DNA of 64,000 bases from Aporrectodea caliginosa (lineage: Eukaryota > Annelida > Clitellata > Crassiclitellata > Lumbricidae), in assembly GCA_020284085.1 (NCBI GenBank), contig JACEVL010000338.1, forward strand, positions 564,562-628,561, read 5' to 3'. Shown here in pieces: positions 47,901-60,403 of the stretch. The notes under the pieces were generated by a model, which was not told where the DNA came from, searched no databases, and saw nothing but the letters and a program-made list of their open reading frames with translations. The stretch's first letter is position 1; every line of letters starts with the position of its first letter. Made by a program: the position numbers and the translations under genes.

Positions 47901-50900
47901 AACTACTACTCCACCGACAACTACCCTCCTCCATCAACAGGAACTACTACTCCACCGACAACTACCCCTCCATCAACAGGAACTACTACTCCACCGACAA
48001 CTACTCCTCCATCAACAGGAACTACTACTCCACCGACAACTACCCCTCCATCAACAGGAACTACTACTCCACCGACAACTACCCCTCCATCAACAGGAAC
48101 TACTACTCCACCGACAACTACCCCTCCATCAACAGGAACTACTACTCCACCGACAACTACCCCTCCATCAACAGGAACTACTACTCCACCGACAACTACC
48201 TCCTCCATCAACAGGAACTACTACTCCACCGACAACTACCCCTCCATCAACAGGAACTACTACTCCACCGACAACTACCCCTCCATCAACAGGAACTACT
48301 ACTCCACCGACAACTACCCCTCCATCAACAGGAACTACTACTCCACCGACAACTACTCCTCCATCAACAGGAACTACTACTCCACCGACAACTACCCCTC
48401 CATCAACAGGAACTACTACTCCACCGACAACTACCCCTCCATCAACAGGAACTACTACTCCACCGACAACTACCCCTCCATCAACAGGAACTACTACTCC
48501 ACCGACAACTACCCCTCCATCAACAGGAACTACTACTCCACCGACAACTACCCCTCCATCAACAGGAACTACTACTCCACCGACAACTACCCCTCCATCA
48601 ACAGGAACTACTACTCCACCGACAACTACCCCTCCATCAACAGGAACTACTACTCCACCGACAACTACCCCTCCATCAACAGGAACTACTACTCCACCGA
48701 CAACTACCCCTCCATCAACAGGAACTACTACTCCACCGACAACTACCCCTCCATCAACAGGAACTACTACTCCACCGACAACTACCCCTCCATCAACAGG
48801 AACTACTACTCCACCGACAACTACCGACCTCCATCATCAACAGGAACTACTACTCCACCGACAACTACTCCTCCATCAACAGGAACTACTACTCCACCGA
48901 CAACTACCCCTCCATCAACAGGAACTACTACTCCACCGACAACTACCCCTCCATCAACAGGAACTACTACTCCACCGACAACTACCCCTCCATCAACAGG
49001 AACTACTACTCCACCGACAACTACCCCTCCATCAACAGGAACTACTACTCCACCGACAACTACCCCTCCATCAACAGGAACTACTACTCCACCGACAACT
49101 ACCCCTCCATCAACAGGAACTACTACTCCACCGACAACTACCCCTCCATCAACAGGAACTACTACTCCACCGACAACTACCCCTCCATCAACAGGAACTA
49201 CTACTCCACCGACAACTACCCCTCCATCAACAGGAACTACTACTCCACCGACAACTACCCCTCCATCAACAGGAACTACTACTCCACCGACAACTACCCC
49301 TCCATCAACAGGAACTACTACTCCACCGACAACTACCCCTCCATCAACAGGAACTACTACTCCACCGACAACTACCCCTCCATCAACAGGAACTACTACT
49401 CCACCGACAACTACCCCTCCATCAACAGGAACTACTACTCCACCGACAACTACCCCTCCATCAACAGGAACTACTACTCCACCGACAACTACCCCTCCAT
49501 CAACAGGAACTACTACTCCACCGACAACTACTCCTCCATCAACAGGAACTACTACTCCACCGACAACTACTCCTCCATCAACAGGAACTACTACTCCACC
49601 GACAACTACCCCTCCATCAACAGGAACTACTACTCCACCGACAACTACCCCTCCATCAACAGGAACTACTACTCCACCGACAACTACCCCTCCATCAACA
49701 GGAACTACTACTCCACCGACAACTACCCCTCCATCAACAGGAACTACTACTCCACCGACAACTACCCCTCCATCAACAGGAACTACTACTCCACCGACAA
49801 CTACCCCTCCATCAACAGGAACTACTACTCCACCGACAACTACCCCTCCATCAACAGGAACTACTACTCCACCGACAACTACCCCTCCATCAACAGGAAC
49901 TACTACTCCACCGACAACTACCCCTCCATCAACAGGAACTACTACTCCACCGACAACTACTCCTCCGTCCACAGGAACTACTACTCCACCGACAACTACC
50001 CCTCCATCAACAGGAACTACTACTCCACCGACAACTACCCCTCCGTCAACAGGAACTACTACTCCACCGACAACTACCCCTCCATCAACAGGAACTACTA
50101 CTCCACCGACAACTACCTCCTCAACAGGAACTACATCAACAGGAACTACTACTCCACCGACAACTACCCCTCCATCAACAGGAACTACTACTCCACCGAC
50201 AACTACTCCTCCATCAACAGGAACTACTACTCCACCGACAACTACCCCTCCATCAACAGGAACTACTACTCCACCGACAACTACCCCTCCATCAACAGGA
50301 ACTACTACTCCACCGACAACTACCCCTCCATCAACAGGAACTACTACTCCACCGACAACTACCCCTCCATCAACAGGAACTACTACTCCACCGACAACTA
50401 CCCCTCCATCAACAGGAACTACTACTCCACCGACAACTACCCCTCCATCAACAGGAACTACTACTCCACCGACAACTACCCCTCCATCAACAGGAACTAC
50501 TACTCCACCGACAACTACTCCTCCATCAACAGGAACTACTACTCCACCGACAACTACCCCTCCATCAACAGGAACTACTACTCCACCGACAACTACCCCT
50601 CCATCAACAGGAACTACTACTCCACCGACAACTACCCCGCCATCAACAGGAACTACTACTCCACCGACAACTACTCCACCGTCGACAGGAACTACTACTC
50701 CACCGACAACTACCCCTCCATCAACAGGAACTACTACTCCACCGACAACTACCCCTCCATCAACAGGAACTACTACTCCACCGACAACTACTCCACCGTC
50801 AACTACAGGAACTACTACTCCACCGACAACTACTCCTCCGTCCACAGGAACTACTACTCCACCGACAACTACCCCTCCATCAACAGGAACTACTACTCCA

Positions 50901-51024
50901 CCGACAACTACCCCTCCATCAACAGGAACTACTACTCCACGGATAACTGCTTCTTCACCATTTGATTCAACAACTTTTTCAACGTCAACTTTATCCGGTA
51001 CAACAATGACGTCTCCACGTCCAG
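44944..51024 (+). CDS. giant mucin-type exon, unit 3
   Basis: An internal exon of 6081 bp (2027 codons), phase 1-1, acceptor GCCACTTTAG and donor GTAATC at 51025. It starts ACPITTTGQPETQTTTTPGT and ends FSTSTLSGTTMTSPRPG. In between are about 150 copies of the 39-bp unit whose main frame is TGTTTPPTTTPPS, eight hydroxy residues in 13. That implies a stalk of very dense O-glycans. Three stretches (about 45490-45960, 47845-47930, 48200-48830) are read in the +1 frame as NYYSTDNYPSINR and then return, so the full exon remains open and divisible by three. Units from about 46600 on are almost identical, indicating recent homogenisation. Leu variants (PPLTG) put TGA in the third frame. Copy number is uncertain in any assembly. 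Confidence 0.85.
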
Positions 51025-53430
51025 GTAATCTGGTTAGGAATCGCGGCATGTTTATTGAAGTTTACGCTGTAATCTTATTTCACAAAACGGTTTTATATTT
51101 CTACTATGGGAGTTTAAGTAGATTTCTGTAGGAGCATAATTAATTATACGTAGCCTTTCATATTTTAATTGGTTTATTGTGTAATAGGGCGTAGTGACCA
51201 GAACAGATTATGTATGGCATATTATATTAATTTGTTGCTCCTATGCATAGGATGGTGTCTGGTATAGAAATTATGAGTTTTATGTGCTGCTTAACTTTGC
51301 CGCCAAGGCTCTGAAGTTATTCCATTATACCGCGTAATGCGACTATTGAGCTACCGAAATAACACCGTTGAAATTTTATTATTTTATTAACTGAAGTAGT
51401 AATTATAGGAATATTGTAAGCTGGATTTTATAGAACAGGTTAATTTCTTCGACAATTCTGGCATTAATGAGATACAAGCAATACAATATTCTATTACAAT
51501 ACATGGAATAATCCGTTAAGGTCGAAAAAAGTTGTAATCCTTAATTACGATTACTTCACAAAAAGTTCATAAGCACACAATACGTTTCACGTATACATTA
51601 TGATTTCCAATAACTTTTGTGGTATATTTGGCCATGTTTTTGCGGGATTCGCGCTTTGCTCGAAGGTAGCCTTCTCTACGTTCTTTCCACAAACTGACCT
51701 TGCTGCATGTGTAACAACTTTGACGTGGCTCTCTACTGCTTGCGTGTGGCAAGGATATTTTTTCTAAATCTGACATGCTGCCAGTTTTAATGGCTTCCTC
51801 AAGGTCATTTTCCGTAAACTTGCAAGTTATAAGAGGTTAAAGTCCTGGAAAATCCAACCACTTTACTAGCTCATGATAATCAGTGGCTTCAAAACTAAGT
51901 GTCGAGATTGTGAATTTGCTAAAATCACCAGAACTGCTAGGGTGACAACGATCAGTGACCCTTGCTACATTAATTCTTCTTGCTGCCAGATCTCGTATGT
52001 GTTTTCATTCATCAATCACCACAATTTTTTTTTCTGGGTGACCATAGTAACCATTCTGTTGAATACATTTATCAACGACCTCTCTCTCAATGGATGGCAA
52101 GAACGTGATAAATGAATAGCTTTCCATAGATGATTAGCACCACCATAACACTGGGGCTTCAGTTTGATCTCAATCCAAATAGGAGCATATACTTTGATAA
52201 TGTATTCTGCTAATGTGAAAATAAACTTTGGGATGGTTGGGATGTCGATACGTAAAGGTGTAATAACCTATTAGCAGTAGTAAGCCAACGACTGTGGGCC
52301 ATCTTTTCATTCTCTCTGCTACTTAAACTTTCTGAAATCGATCCACTTTCAACAGTCAAACTCATTTCATATAGAGGCATCTATGATCTTTACTGAAACT
52401 CTGAAGGTCTGTAATTTCTCGCAAATCGACATCAAGCGACTGACAAGAAGGAAGGGCTCCCCAAAACAATTTCGAGCTATTCACTCTGAGCTCTTTAATG
52501 CCTGTTTTTTTTATTTTCTCCTTTCTTTTTCATCACAGTCCTTATTTCTGTATGCAAATTTTCCAACTTGTGTTCCGTGGATCTTAAAGTGATAGTGGGA
52601 ATTTCAGCTTTAATTCAGACATCTATAACATTTGTAGCAACTTCCTTCGCAATTATGACACCGGAGTTGTTTTTGAATATTCTCATTTTCTAACAATGTG
52701 AAACTGCCTTACATTTGCAATTACAGGTAGCGGATATTTCGGCACCTCGGAAGCACACCCATATACGGAGCAGGAACTTTTCTTTCTATATAGTTTTAAC
52801 GCCATTTTTAATAAGTTATTTCCACAGTTGGCCTGCCGCCTACATGTATTTTTGCCATGCATGGTTTCAACTGCGAAAGTAGACGAAACTTTGGTTGCTC
52901 GGCGGAAAAGTTAGATGCCATAAATTTGATGCAATCTTTCTTTAACATTTATGTTTGGGAACAGAAGCAACCTTTCTGATTATGCCAAAGTTCATTTTTA
53001 ACCAAAACATATTTCTTGCTATGCCCTATTGTGTAATGTCGAAATTGTGCGCATACATACAACAATACCTCGGGCTGCATACTTTCTTACATGTTCATTC
53101 ATACATGGATACACAAATGTAAGTAAGTAACATAGTCTTTCAACAATGCAATTCACATAGGTAGTTGATGTGAAATTTAACCGTCGTTGGATTAGGTTAA
53201 GATTCTATGAACGCTACTGACGCTCTCTACAAGATGGTAAACTGCTCGTGAAATCTCAAGTTCATTGGCAGACGATAACGATAAATTTGCATAGTAGACC
53301 TATTCGAGGTGTAGTGCCGATTAAGATCTGCGGTGTTCTTGGCAACAGATGCTGTGCTGTTCGAATCTTTATAGTCCACTTCTGAAGGCTTAGGGAAGAG
53401 CATCGTGAAAATTCCGGACTGTTCTTTTTT
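51025..53430 (+). other. intron after the giant mucin exon
   Basis: I found no exon, transposon terminus or tandem repeat over these 2.4 kb. The stretch just before 53430 (CACTTCTGAAGGCTTAGGGAAGA) matches 31888-31920 in the unit 2 intron, so at least part is paralogous intron. Confidence 0.4.
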
Positions 53431-53431
53431 A

Positions 53432-53760
53432 ATTCTATTCTATTCTATTCTATTCTATTCTATTATATTCTATTCTATTCTATTCTATTCTATTTACGGA
53501 CTTATAAAGCGCCTCTCGCAGTACAACCTAATCAGAGGCGCTTCCAGTGCTAAGGGCCCTTCGAATAAAAAAGTTTTAAGAGAACGAGCAGAAACAGTGG
53601 TGCTCCCAGATAACATTACAGCACGAGTTAAAGCAGGGAGGTCATTCATAACAAAGGTCCAACAGAGGCGTAGGCACGATGCTGTGTCCGAGACCGCGGA
53701 ACTAGAAGGTCATGATGGTCAAAAGAGCGGAGAGGACGTCCAGAGGTAGCTGAGATAGGC
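53432..53760 (-). mobile_element. LINE 3' end with (TTCTA)n tail
   Basis: About 70 bp of TTCTA repeat is followed by GGACTTATAAAGCGCCTCTC and the same tract as 400-545, then about 100 bp more of the element. It is inverted relative to the host exons. Confidence 0.7.
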
Positions 53761-54070
53761 CGTTGTTACCAGTCACCGCATGGCAGCCATGCGGTGATGA
53801 TTGTAGGACCTCGTGTTCTTAAAATCATCCTAAACGAGGACATTCCAGTCAGGTGATTTGACCTGCGTCACAGACGCGGACTCTGACGCAGTGTACATTT
53901 ATATACACAGATGAATACATACATACATACATACATAGTTACATGCATTTATGCATGCATGCATGTATTTGCGTAGGCCTACATACATGTGAATATTTTA
54001 CACATACATAGATGCTTAAATCTTTATATGTGCATTCATACACACCTGCATACAGGCAAAACGCGTGCAT

Positions 54071-55149
54071 TAGGGTGTCGAAAAACGAAGGTTCTCAAAT
54101 ATCAATGGCCAACCTGTAAAACGTTTTACTTGGCTATGCTTATAAAAAATGCAAAGTTACAGAAAAATTGAACATGATTTAGACGTAGCTCAAAGCCGTT
54201 TACATTTTAGCGAACCCCATGATTCTAGAACTTTTAAAAGTAATATTCATCAAGAAAACAACTCTTTCACTTGCAGTTCCGAAGAGCAATAGGTTAAACA
54301 TTGCGGTCAATGGAACCTGGATTACAATTATGCACTGAGCATATGGTGTTAATTATAACTCTGTTGAGCAACTTATTTGGAATTAAAGACTCTGAAAACT
54401 TCATATAGACGCCAGGAGTCTTTTTTATATCACTTGTAGGTTCCGTGAGGCTAAAAGTTTCCGATTAGAGGTTGGGTGACCTTGAACTACAAAGTCAAGC
54501 GATGGTTATACGAAGGTCGTACCAGACTGTTTATATTACTCTCTTGGATTTTCTTGACCCAAATGAGCCTATCTTGGTCTTACACCATTGTTTTATCCTT
54601 CGCCGATAACGATATATTATTATTTAACTGTGGAATTTTACATGCATACAAAGCTTAACTCGAAGCGTAACCCAGAGTCGCTTGAGCTACGCCTAAATGT
54701 TCTTCGAATTAGCTGTAACTTGGTACAACAGAATAACTAGTTTTTTCAAGAGGTTGACCATCAAGATATATAAACTATTTTAAGCTATTTCTAGCATTGT
54801 AGGACAATCGAACGACCAAGCGGTCGTTCGATTGTCCTACAATAGCGCTACAAAAAGCTTATTTGAATTCCTCTCTTCAGAAACAGTGTCATAGACACAA
54901 AAATCACTTCTCGATTTCTTGGGATAAAGTGGGATAAAAATGTGTAGGATAAAATTTCTATAAATGGTTATTAATGTGAATGATTCAGCTACATGCATAC
55001 AAAGCTTAACTCAGAGTCGCTTGAGCTACGCCTAAATGTTAATCTAATTAGCTGTAACTTGGTACAACATAATAAACTAGTCCTTTCAAGAGGTTGACCA
55101 TCAAGATATAAAAACTATTGAAAAGTCTATGTATTTGTTGGACACCCTG
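54071..55149. mobile_element. hAT-type element, paralogous copy with internal duplication
   Basis: Paralogue of 32386-33300, with homologous flanks on both sides (GCGTGCAT on the left, GCGTGTGT on the right in place of the duplication GCGTGTAT). It is longer because a tract of about 100 bp occurs twice (about 54640-54770 and 54990-55107, each with TTGAGCTACGCCTAAATGTT) and because a perfect palindrome lies at 54796-54843. Confidence 0.85.
54796..54843. repeat. perfect 22-bp palindrome with 4-nt loop
   Basis: Left arm 54796-54817 and right arm 54822-54843 are exact complements around AAGC. The paralogue near 32970-32985 has only the right-arm sequence (CGATTGTCCTACAAT), so the left arm arose by a local inverted copy. 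Confidence 0.95.
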
Positions 55150-55419
55150 GCGTGTGTGCATGCATGCGCATAAACTATCCCGAAACGTTCTTAAACTGTC
55201 TTGGTTCTTTCCTTCATTTGTCCTTTATGTTACTTATTATGCCACATGCTTTGGCTTTGACGCCTAATCCTATTCTAATGCACTTTTGAAGTCGCCTTTA
55301 TTCCAAGACACAAAGCCACGCCATAATGAACGTTTTATAGTCTGCAAGTTCGATATGGAAACACTTATAGCCGACTCTTTCTTTTCTTTCTAAGACAATT
55401 GAACGAATTGTCTCCCTAC

Positions 55420-55611
55420 AGCTTCTACAATACCTTGAACAATCTGGGCTCCATCCATCCAGTCAGTCAGACTTTGAGACCCACCATTCCACTGAATCTG
55501 GTAATAATTATCTTTTCTTGCTGACATTTACACTGCTGTTGACAGGTCTCTAGTCACGCTTCTGGATCTCTTTGATGTTTCCTCTGCCTTTGACATGGTT
55601 GACCATTATGA
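55420..55611 (+). mobile_element. LINE reverse transcriptase fragment
   Basis: Frames reading LHPSSQSDFETHHSTESG and LLDLFDVSSAFDMVDHY are the blocks leading to the first catalytic Asp region of a non-LTR reverse transcriptase. The sequence stops at the TATG microsatellite. Confidence 0.7.
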
Positions 55612-55728
55612 CCAACTATGTATGTATGTATGTATGTATGTATGTATGTATCTATGTATGTATGTATGTATGTATGTATGTATGTATGTATGTATGTATG
55701 TATGTATGTATGTATGTATGTATGTATG

Positions 55729-55759
<31 letters not shown>

Positions 55760-55784
55760 GTATGTTTTTATGTGTGTAACTATG

Positions 55785-55815
<31 letters not shown>

Positions 55816-56045
55816 TACTATGTATGCATACATGTGTATGGATGTATGAATGTATGTACGTTACTTATGTATGAAGGGATAGATTTACGTATGGATGTAT
55901 CTATGTACGCTTGTATGTATTCATGTAAGTATGTATTATTGTATATGTGTGTCCATGCATGTACAATTGTACATGTATAATTATATGTAGGATGTACATT
56001 TGTCTGTATACACACATGTGTATGGATGTATGAATGCATGTTCAT
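55612..56045. repeat. (TATG)n microsatellite and imperfect flank
   Basis: About 190 bp of nearly pure TATG, followed by about 240 bp of degraded TATG/TACA. The Met-Tyr-Val-Cys frame over it is a repeat translation. Confidence 0.95.
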
Positions 56046-56619
56046 GTATATAGTATCACTTAGAACGCATTGTGATACATTGGAATTTCAAGGATAAAAC
56101 ACAAATTTCAACACTTAAACATAAAATATAAGACAAAATCAATGGAAATACTGTCAGTTAATTGTCATTTATTTATTCCCTTTAGAGTCTTTGGGAATTT
56201 GTTTCGATGGTATTCGACCAATTGTAGAACAAATTGTTTATGTTCCTCATTTCGAACCAGGGCTTCATTGTAGGAGGGCCACTCCTTTCTCCTCCAAATC
56301 GTTTTTCACTCTTATGGCGAATATGATATCTTTTGCCTCACTATAATGATTGTTCTGACTCCCATTGTTGCGGGTCTCGACCAAGAAGAGTCATCCAATC
56401 CGAGGACCTGGGATATTTTGATGGTAGAACTGGTGAAGAAATCGGGTAATGCTTTTGTAGGTGGATTATGTATGGGAGGAAGATTAGTTGGCGGTTCATC
56501 GGATACCTGATTGTTGAGTATGATGTAGATCATGCATGCGCTGTTTCTCGTCGACTGTGACTGAATCGACACAAAGGAGTAATTAGAATGCTGTTAGGCC
56601 GACCTGTGAGACTTCCTTG
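56046..56619 (+). other. intron segment, nothing recognised
   Basis: No terminus, conserved protein block or tandem repeat was found. The left copy of the target duplication CTTCCTTG of the next element lies at 56612-56619. Confidence 0.4.
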
Positions 56620-57378
56620 TAGAGGTCTGCGGGTAGAGCATTTTTGCTACCCGACCCGTACCCGTAAAACAGGACCGTTATCCGTACCCGTACCCGACCC
56701 GTACTCAAAATTACTACCCAACCCGACCCGTACCCGCGGGTATACCCGTACCCGTACCGTACCCGCCACGTAATTAATAGGCCTTCCCACGATGAGTTTT
56801 GTACAGCCAACCATAACACGGCAGTTTGCCACAAAATACTGCTTATTGAATAATTTAAGTATTTCTCAGTGGTAAATGAATTAAAGACCTGGTACTTCAA
56901 CTATGTCTAGCCTCAACTACCATAACTGCCACAAACTCTTTTAAAGAAAACACGGCTGCTGAACTGCCAGGCTCAGCATCAGCGACCTCTGACTCCGGTT
57001 GTCGGGGCTGAAACTCCGATGAGATAATATGTAAAAACACTACGATCGGATTGTTGTAATGAAAACAAGTCATTTTGTAACTGTAAATTGAGCATCTATA
57101 AATGAATGTGAAGCTCACTAAGGTGCAAGGACATAGATCAACAGAAGGAAATGGTACTCAGACAGGATACCGCCAGTTATAGTAAATGCAAGACTCACAT
57201 TAACATGTTACCCCAAAATTTCACTTCGGTACGGGTAAAACCGGGTATACCCGTACCCGTAATGCTCCTACCCGTACCCGACCCGACCCGTAAAATGTCT
57301 ACCCGACCCGTACCCGCGGGTCGAGTACGGGTCGGGTACGGGTAAACCCGCGGGTACGGGTATACTCGCAGACCCCTA
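56620..57378. mobile_element. hAT-type MITE rich in TACCCG, 759 bp
   Basis: The ends are TAGAGGTCTGCGGGTAGAGC and ACTCGCAGACCCCTA. An exact 8-bp duplication CTTCCTTG flanks it (56612-56619, 57379-57386). Both subterminal regions are arrays of GTACCCGTACCCGACCCG words in inverted orientation, so the element can fold extensively. It has no coding content. Confidence 0.92.
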
Positions 57379-57489
57379 CTTCCTTGTCTGTGTAAGTATG
57401 GATTGCCTTCAAGAATTGAAGATCGTTCTGTCATTGGGGCTTTATTGAACTAGTAGGCCAAAGTCACGTAAGTTTTTGTCACATAAGGC

Positions 57490-59290
57490 AACACTCAAAG
57501 TAGATGATTCCAAACCTTTTGAAAGCAAGATTGTCGAAATGTCCTCTGTGTGCTGTATTGTTGTTGAACGGTAAACAGCTCTCCGAAAAGCCACATCTTG
57601 ATCGCATAGATTGCGGTACCATCCAATGCGAGCGATGAAATGCCCCGGGTACCTGAACGTAGTTCTAGTAGCACTTTGTAGTCGTCTCTGTTGTATTCAG
57701 TACTCAGTTGCTGCAGTGCAAAGGTGATGACATTGTCTCGAATTTCTGTGACACATTGTGCTGCGTCTTTATTCTCCATTGCTGTGCGATACTTCGTCTG
57801 ATCGATTTGCGGCCAAAAATCACGAATATAACTAGAGTTCCAATTTCGGAGAACCTGCAGAATCATGCAGTGAAAAAACCTTGTCCAGAACAATTTAGAA
57901 ACATGATATCGACAGGGAAGGTCCAAGAGGTCCATTCCTAATCCCACTTCCATCTTACAGTGATGTGCATAAGTTTTGCATGATCAAATTGTTTTGCATT
58001 TCTTCACCTTCTGGTGTTGTTATCTCCATACAGGCCATGCAGGTCATAGAGCTAATACAATTAATTCTATTTAGTGTTAGATGGCCATTTAGCTCGGAAA
58101 ATCAACATCTTAAGATGGATGACTTTTAATTTCACATTACTTATGGTACAATAACATGAACCTCAGAAATGACAAATTTTGCGTCAAAGTTGGATTGACC
58201 GCGCATAGTGCAATGTGTTGACATAAAATAACGAACATTAATTTTACGATCGTAGGCCTTCTCTATGATGCAGTGGCCTTGGAAAAGACCGCTCTTGTGT
58301 GTCAATGATGGATCAGTATTTTATGGGCCAGACCTTGCTCTCGCATTGGTTTCTATAGGAGGTTCATGTTATCGTACCATAACTAATGTGAAATTAAAAG
58401 TCATCCATCTTAAAATGGTGATTTTCAAAGCTAAATACAACCCATGTAAAACTAAATAGAATTAATTATATTAGCTCTAAGACTGCATGTAGAAAACAGC
58501 ACAGGAATTTGAAGAAACGCAAAACAAGAAATTGGTGATGCAAAACTTATGCACACCTCTGTAATGCATACACCACCCTTGCAATCCGTGTTACTCGCTG
58601 CTGTGTCGAAACACATGGCCACGAATATACCACGAATATGCCTTCCAATCTCTAACTTCTGATCTCGGGCAATCACGCATCTGCCATGTCGTGAGCTCTC
58701 CCGGATTTGGTGTTCGGGATGGCCAATAACATGGTCACATCCTTACCAGATACCATTATTGGAAGGCGATCGACACACCCTCGTCCTATCCCTGTAACAT
58801 CTGGCATGATCTTTCCGTCCCAGTGGACAGTAAGACGAAACTTTCGGATCGATAGATTCACGAATCTCTGCTGCTAGGGCTGCACGGTTATCTTTCCTTG
58901 CTCGATGGATCGCTGAAGGACTGATGATCGTCCTTTCCCTATAACATCTGGCATGATCTTGCCGTCCCATTGGATAGTAAGAATTGATCGAAAATTTAAC
59001 TAAATTAAATCTTTGCTGCCAAGGCTACACAGTTATCTTTAATTGCTGTATAGATCGCCGAAGAACTGAGAATCAGGTCACCAGCTGGTTCTGCATATAG
59101 ATTGGATGCAGGGAGAGCAGATAGAGAGTGAAAGAGTGAAAGGCCTTTCTGCTGCTGGTTTTGGTGCGATCTAGAGCTGCTGCAACATCACGAGTAACTA
59201 CAGAGATTGTTCCCTTCGCCGCTTTGGTGGCAAAGCAGACGTCGACGGTTCTGGCTCTTTTTCTGAGCTATCTGATCACACTTCCTCATC
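57490..59290 (-). pseudogene. decayed transposase, interrupted by a MITE
   Basis: Read on the minus strand from about 59290: AALAAEIRESIDPKVSS, then TVHWDGKIMPDVTG with VDRLPIMVSG (near 58800), then VAMCFDTAASNTDCKGGVCI (near 58600). After the MITE at 57958-58561 comes a C-terminal part with NRDDYKVLLELRSG and DGTAIYAIKMWLFGELFTV (57495-57953). The same blocks in the same order occur in the transposon at 37069-39799. The tract around the first Asp block is partly duplicated (58780-58980). The gene is frameshifted throughout. Confidence 0.7.
57958..58561. mobile_element. Tc1/mariner-type MITE, 604 bp
   Basis: TA lies at both borders (57956-57957 and 58562-58563). The ends are CAGTGATGTGCATAAGTTTT and, complemented, CAGAGGTGTGCATAAGTTTT. 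Inverted arms of about 195 bp (57958-58151 against 58373-58561) surround a spacer of about 220 bp. No transposase is present. It is inserted in the transposase relic. Confidence 0.88.
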
Positions 59291-60403
59291 AGATGACGTT
59301 TACGACAGAGGAACCTCCGTCGCTACAGCTGTGCTTGCAGGATAACGTGACTCATGCTCCACAACAGCTTTTCACCTTTCTTTCACTTTCTCTTCTATTT
59401 TCGGTCAACTTGCGCAAGTCCTAAGTGCTCATCTTACAGGCTATAATTTCGGATATGAAGTTCATACATGAATTGGCATGATGATTCGAACTGGCCGATA
59501 AAAAAAGTCTTTGAGTTGAAAATATCACATGTACCTTAAAAACACCCAAGTGTGTATGCATGTATGTATGGATGGATGTATGTACATTTGTATGTATGCA
59601 TGCTTGTATGTATGCATGTGTGTATATAAGTATGCATGTATGTATGTATCTCTGTTTGTAACGTAGCCTGGAATATGTTCTAGTCGATGCGTCATCGGTC
59701 TATCCATGTTTCAGCTTGGGGTCTGCTGGTTCCCAGGTGTGCTAAATATCTCCGAAGTGTCTTTCCTATTTTTTTTATCATTGAACCAAGAATTCTAAAC
59801 TCTTCGAATTTTTCCATCAAATGTAGAGGGATGAATAGAATTAGAATTATATCGGATTTTTACTATCTGTATCAACGCACCTATTTAAGGAAGTTTCATC
59901 GATGGGGTCTGCTGGATCCAGGTGTGCTTCATAGGGTTAAATAAGAATTGCCTTTACAAGCTTTGTGAAATAACCATGCATATGCTCGGAAACACATAAT
60001 ACCATCATAGCTCAATGGATTCACGCTTAGGAGCATACATACGCACATAAATGTAAGCGTGCATCGGTGAAATTATGCACGCATGCATGCAGGAATAGTG
60101 AATTTGTGCACATATAAATACATATGTATTTATATGTTCATGTGCATTTATATCTAGGCATGTAAGCATGCTTGACACATCATACAGGTATTCGAAAATG
60201 TTCAGGCGCTTACAAACATATGCGTGTTTATATGTACATGTATATATATAAATATATATATTATATATAACGTAGTAGATCTACATTCGTTTTGCAAACA
60301 TACTTAATTACTTATTGCTACCTTGAAACTTAGGTAAACAGCAGTAGGCCTACATTCAGATATGTACATGTGCTAAAAGAAATTAATAAACGTATAATTC
60401 ATT
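59291..60403 (+). other. intron, simple repeats only
   Basis: An imperfect TATG/TGCA run lies at about 59545-59660 and scattered TACA/TATA runs at 60010-60270. Two copies of GGGGTCTGCTGGTTCCAGGTG-like sequence occur near 59716 and 59905. No exon was recognised. Confidence 0.4.

Noticed and set aside
46595..51049. Minus-strand frames of 420 and 742 codons over the giant mucin exon
   Set aside because: Same antisense artefact of the repeat; they change frame wherever the + strand repeat has an indel.
55572..55874. MYVCMYVC frame
   Set aside because: Translation of the TATG microsatellite; the start lies in a LINE fragment.
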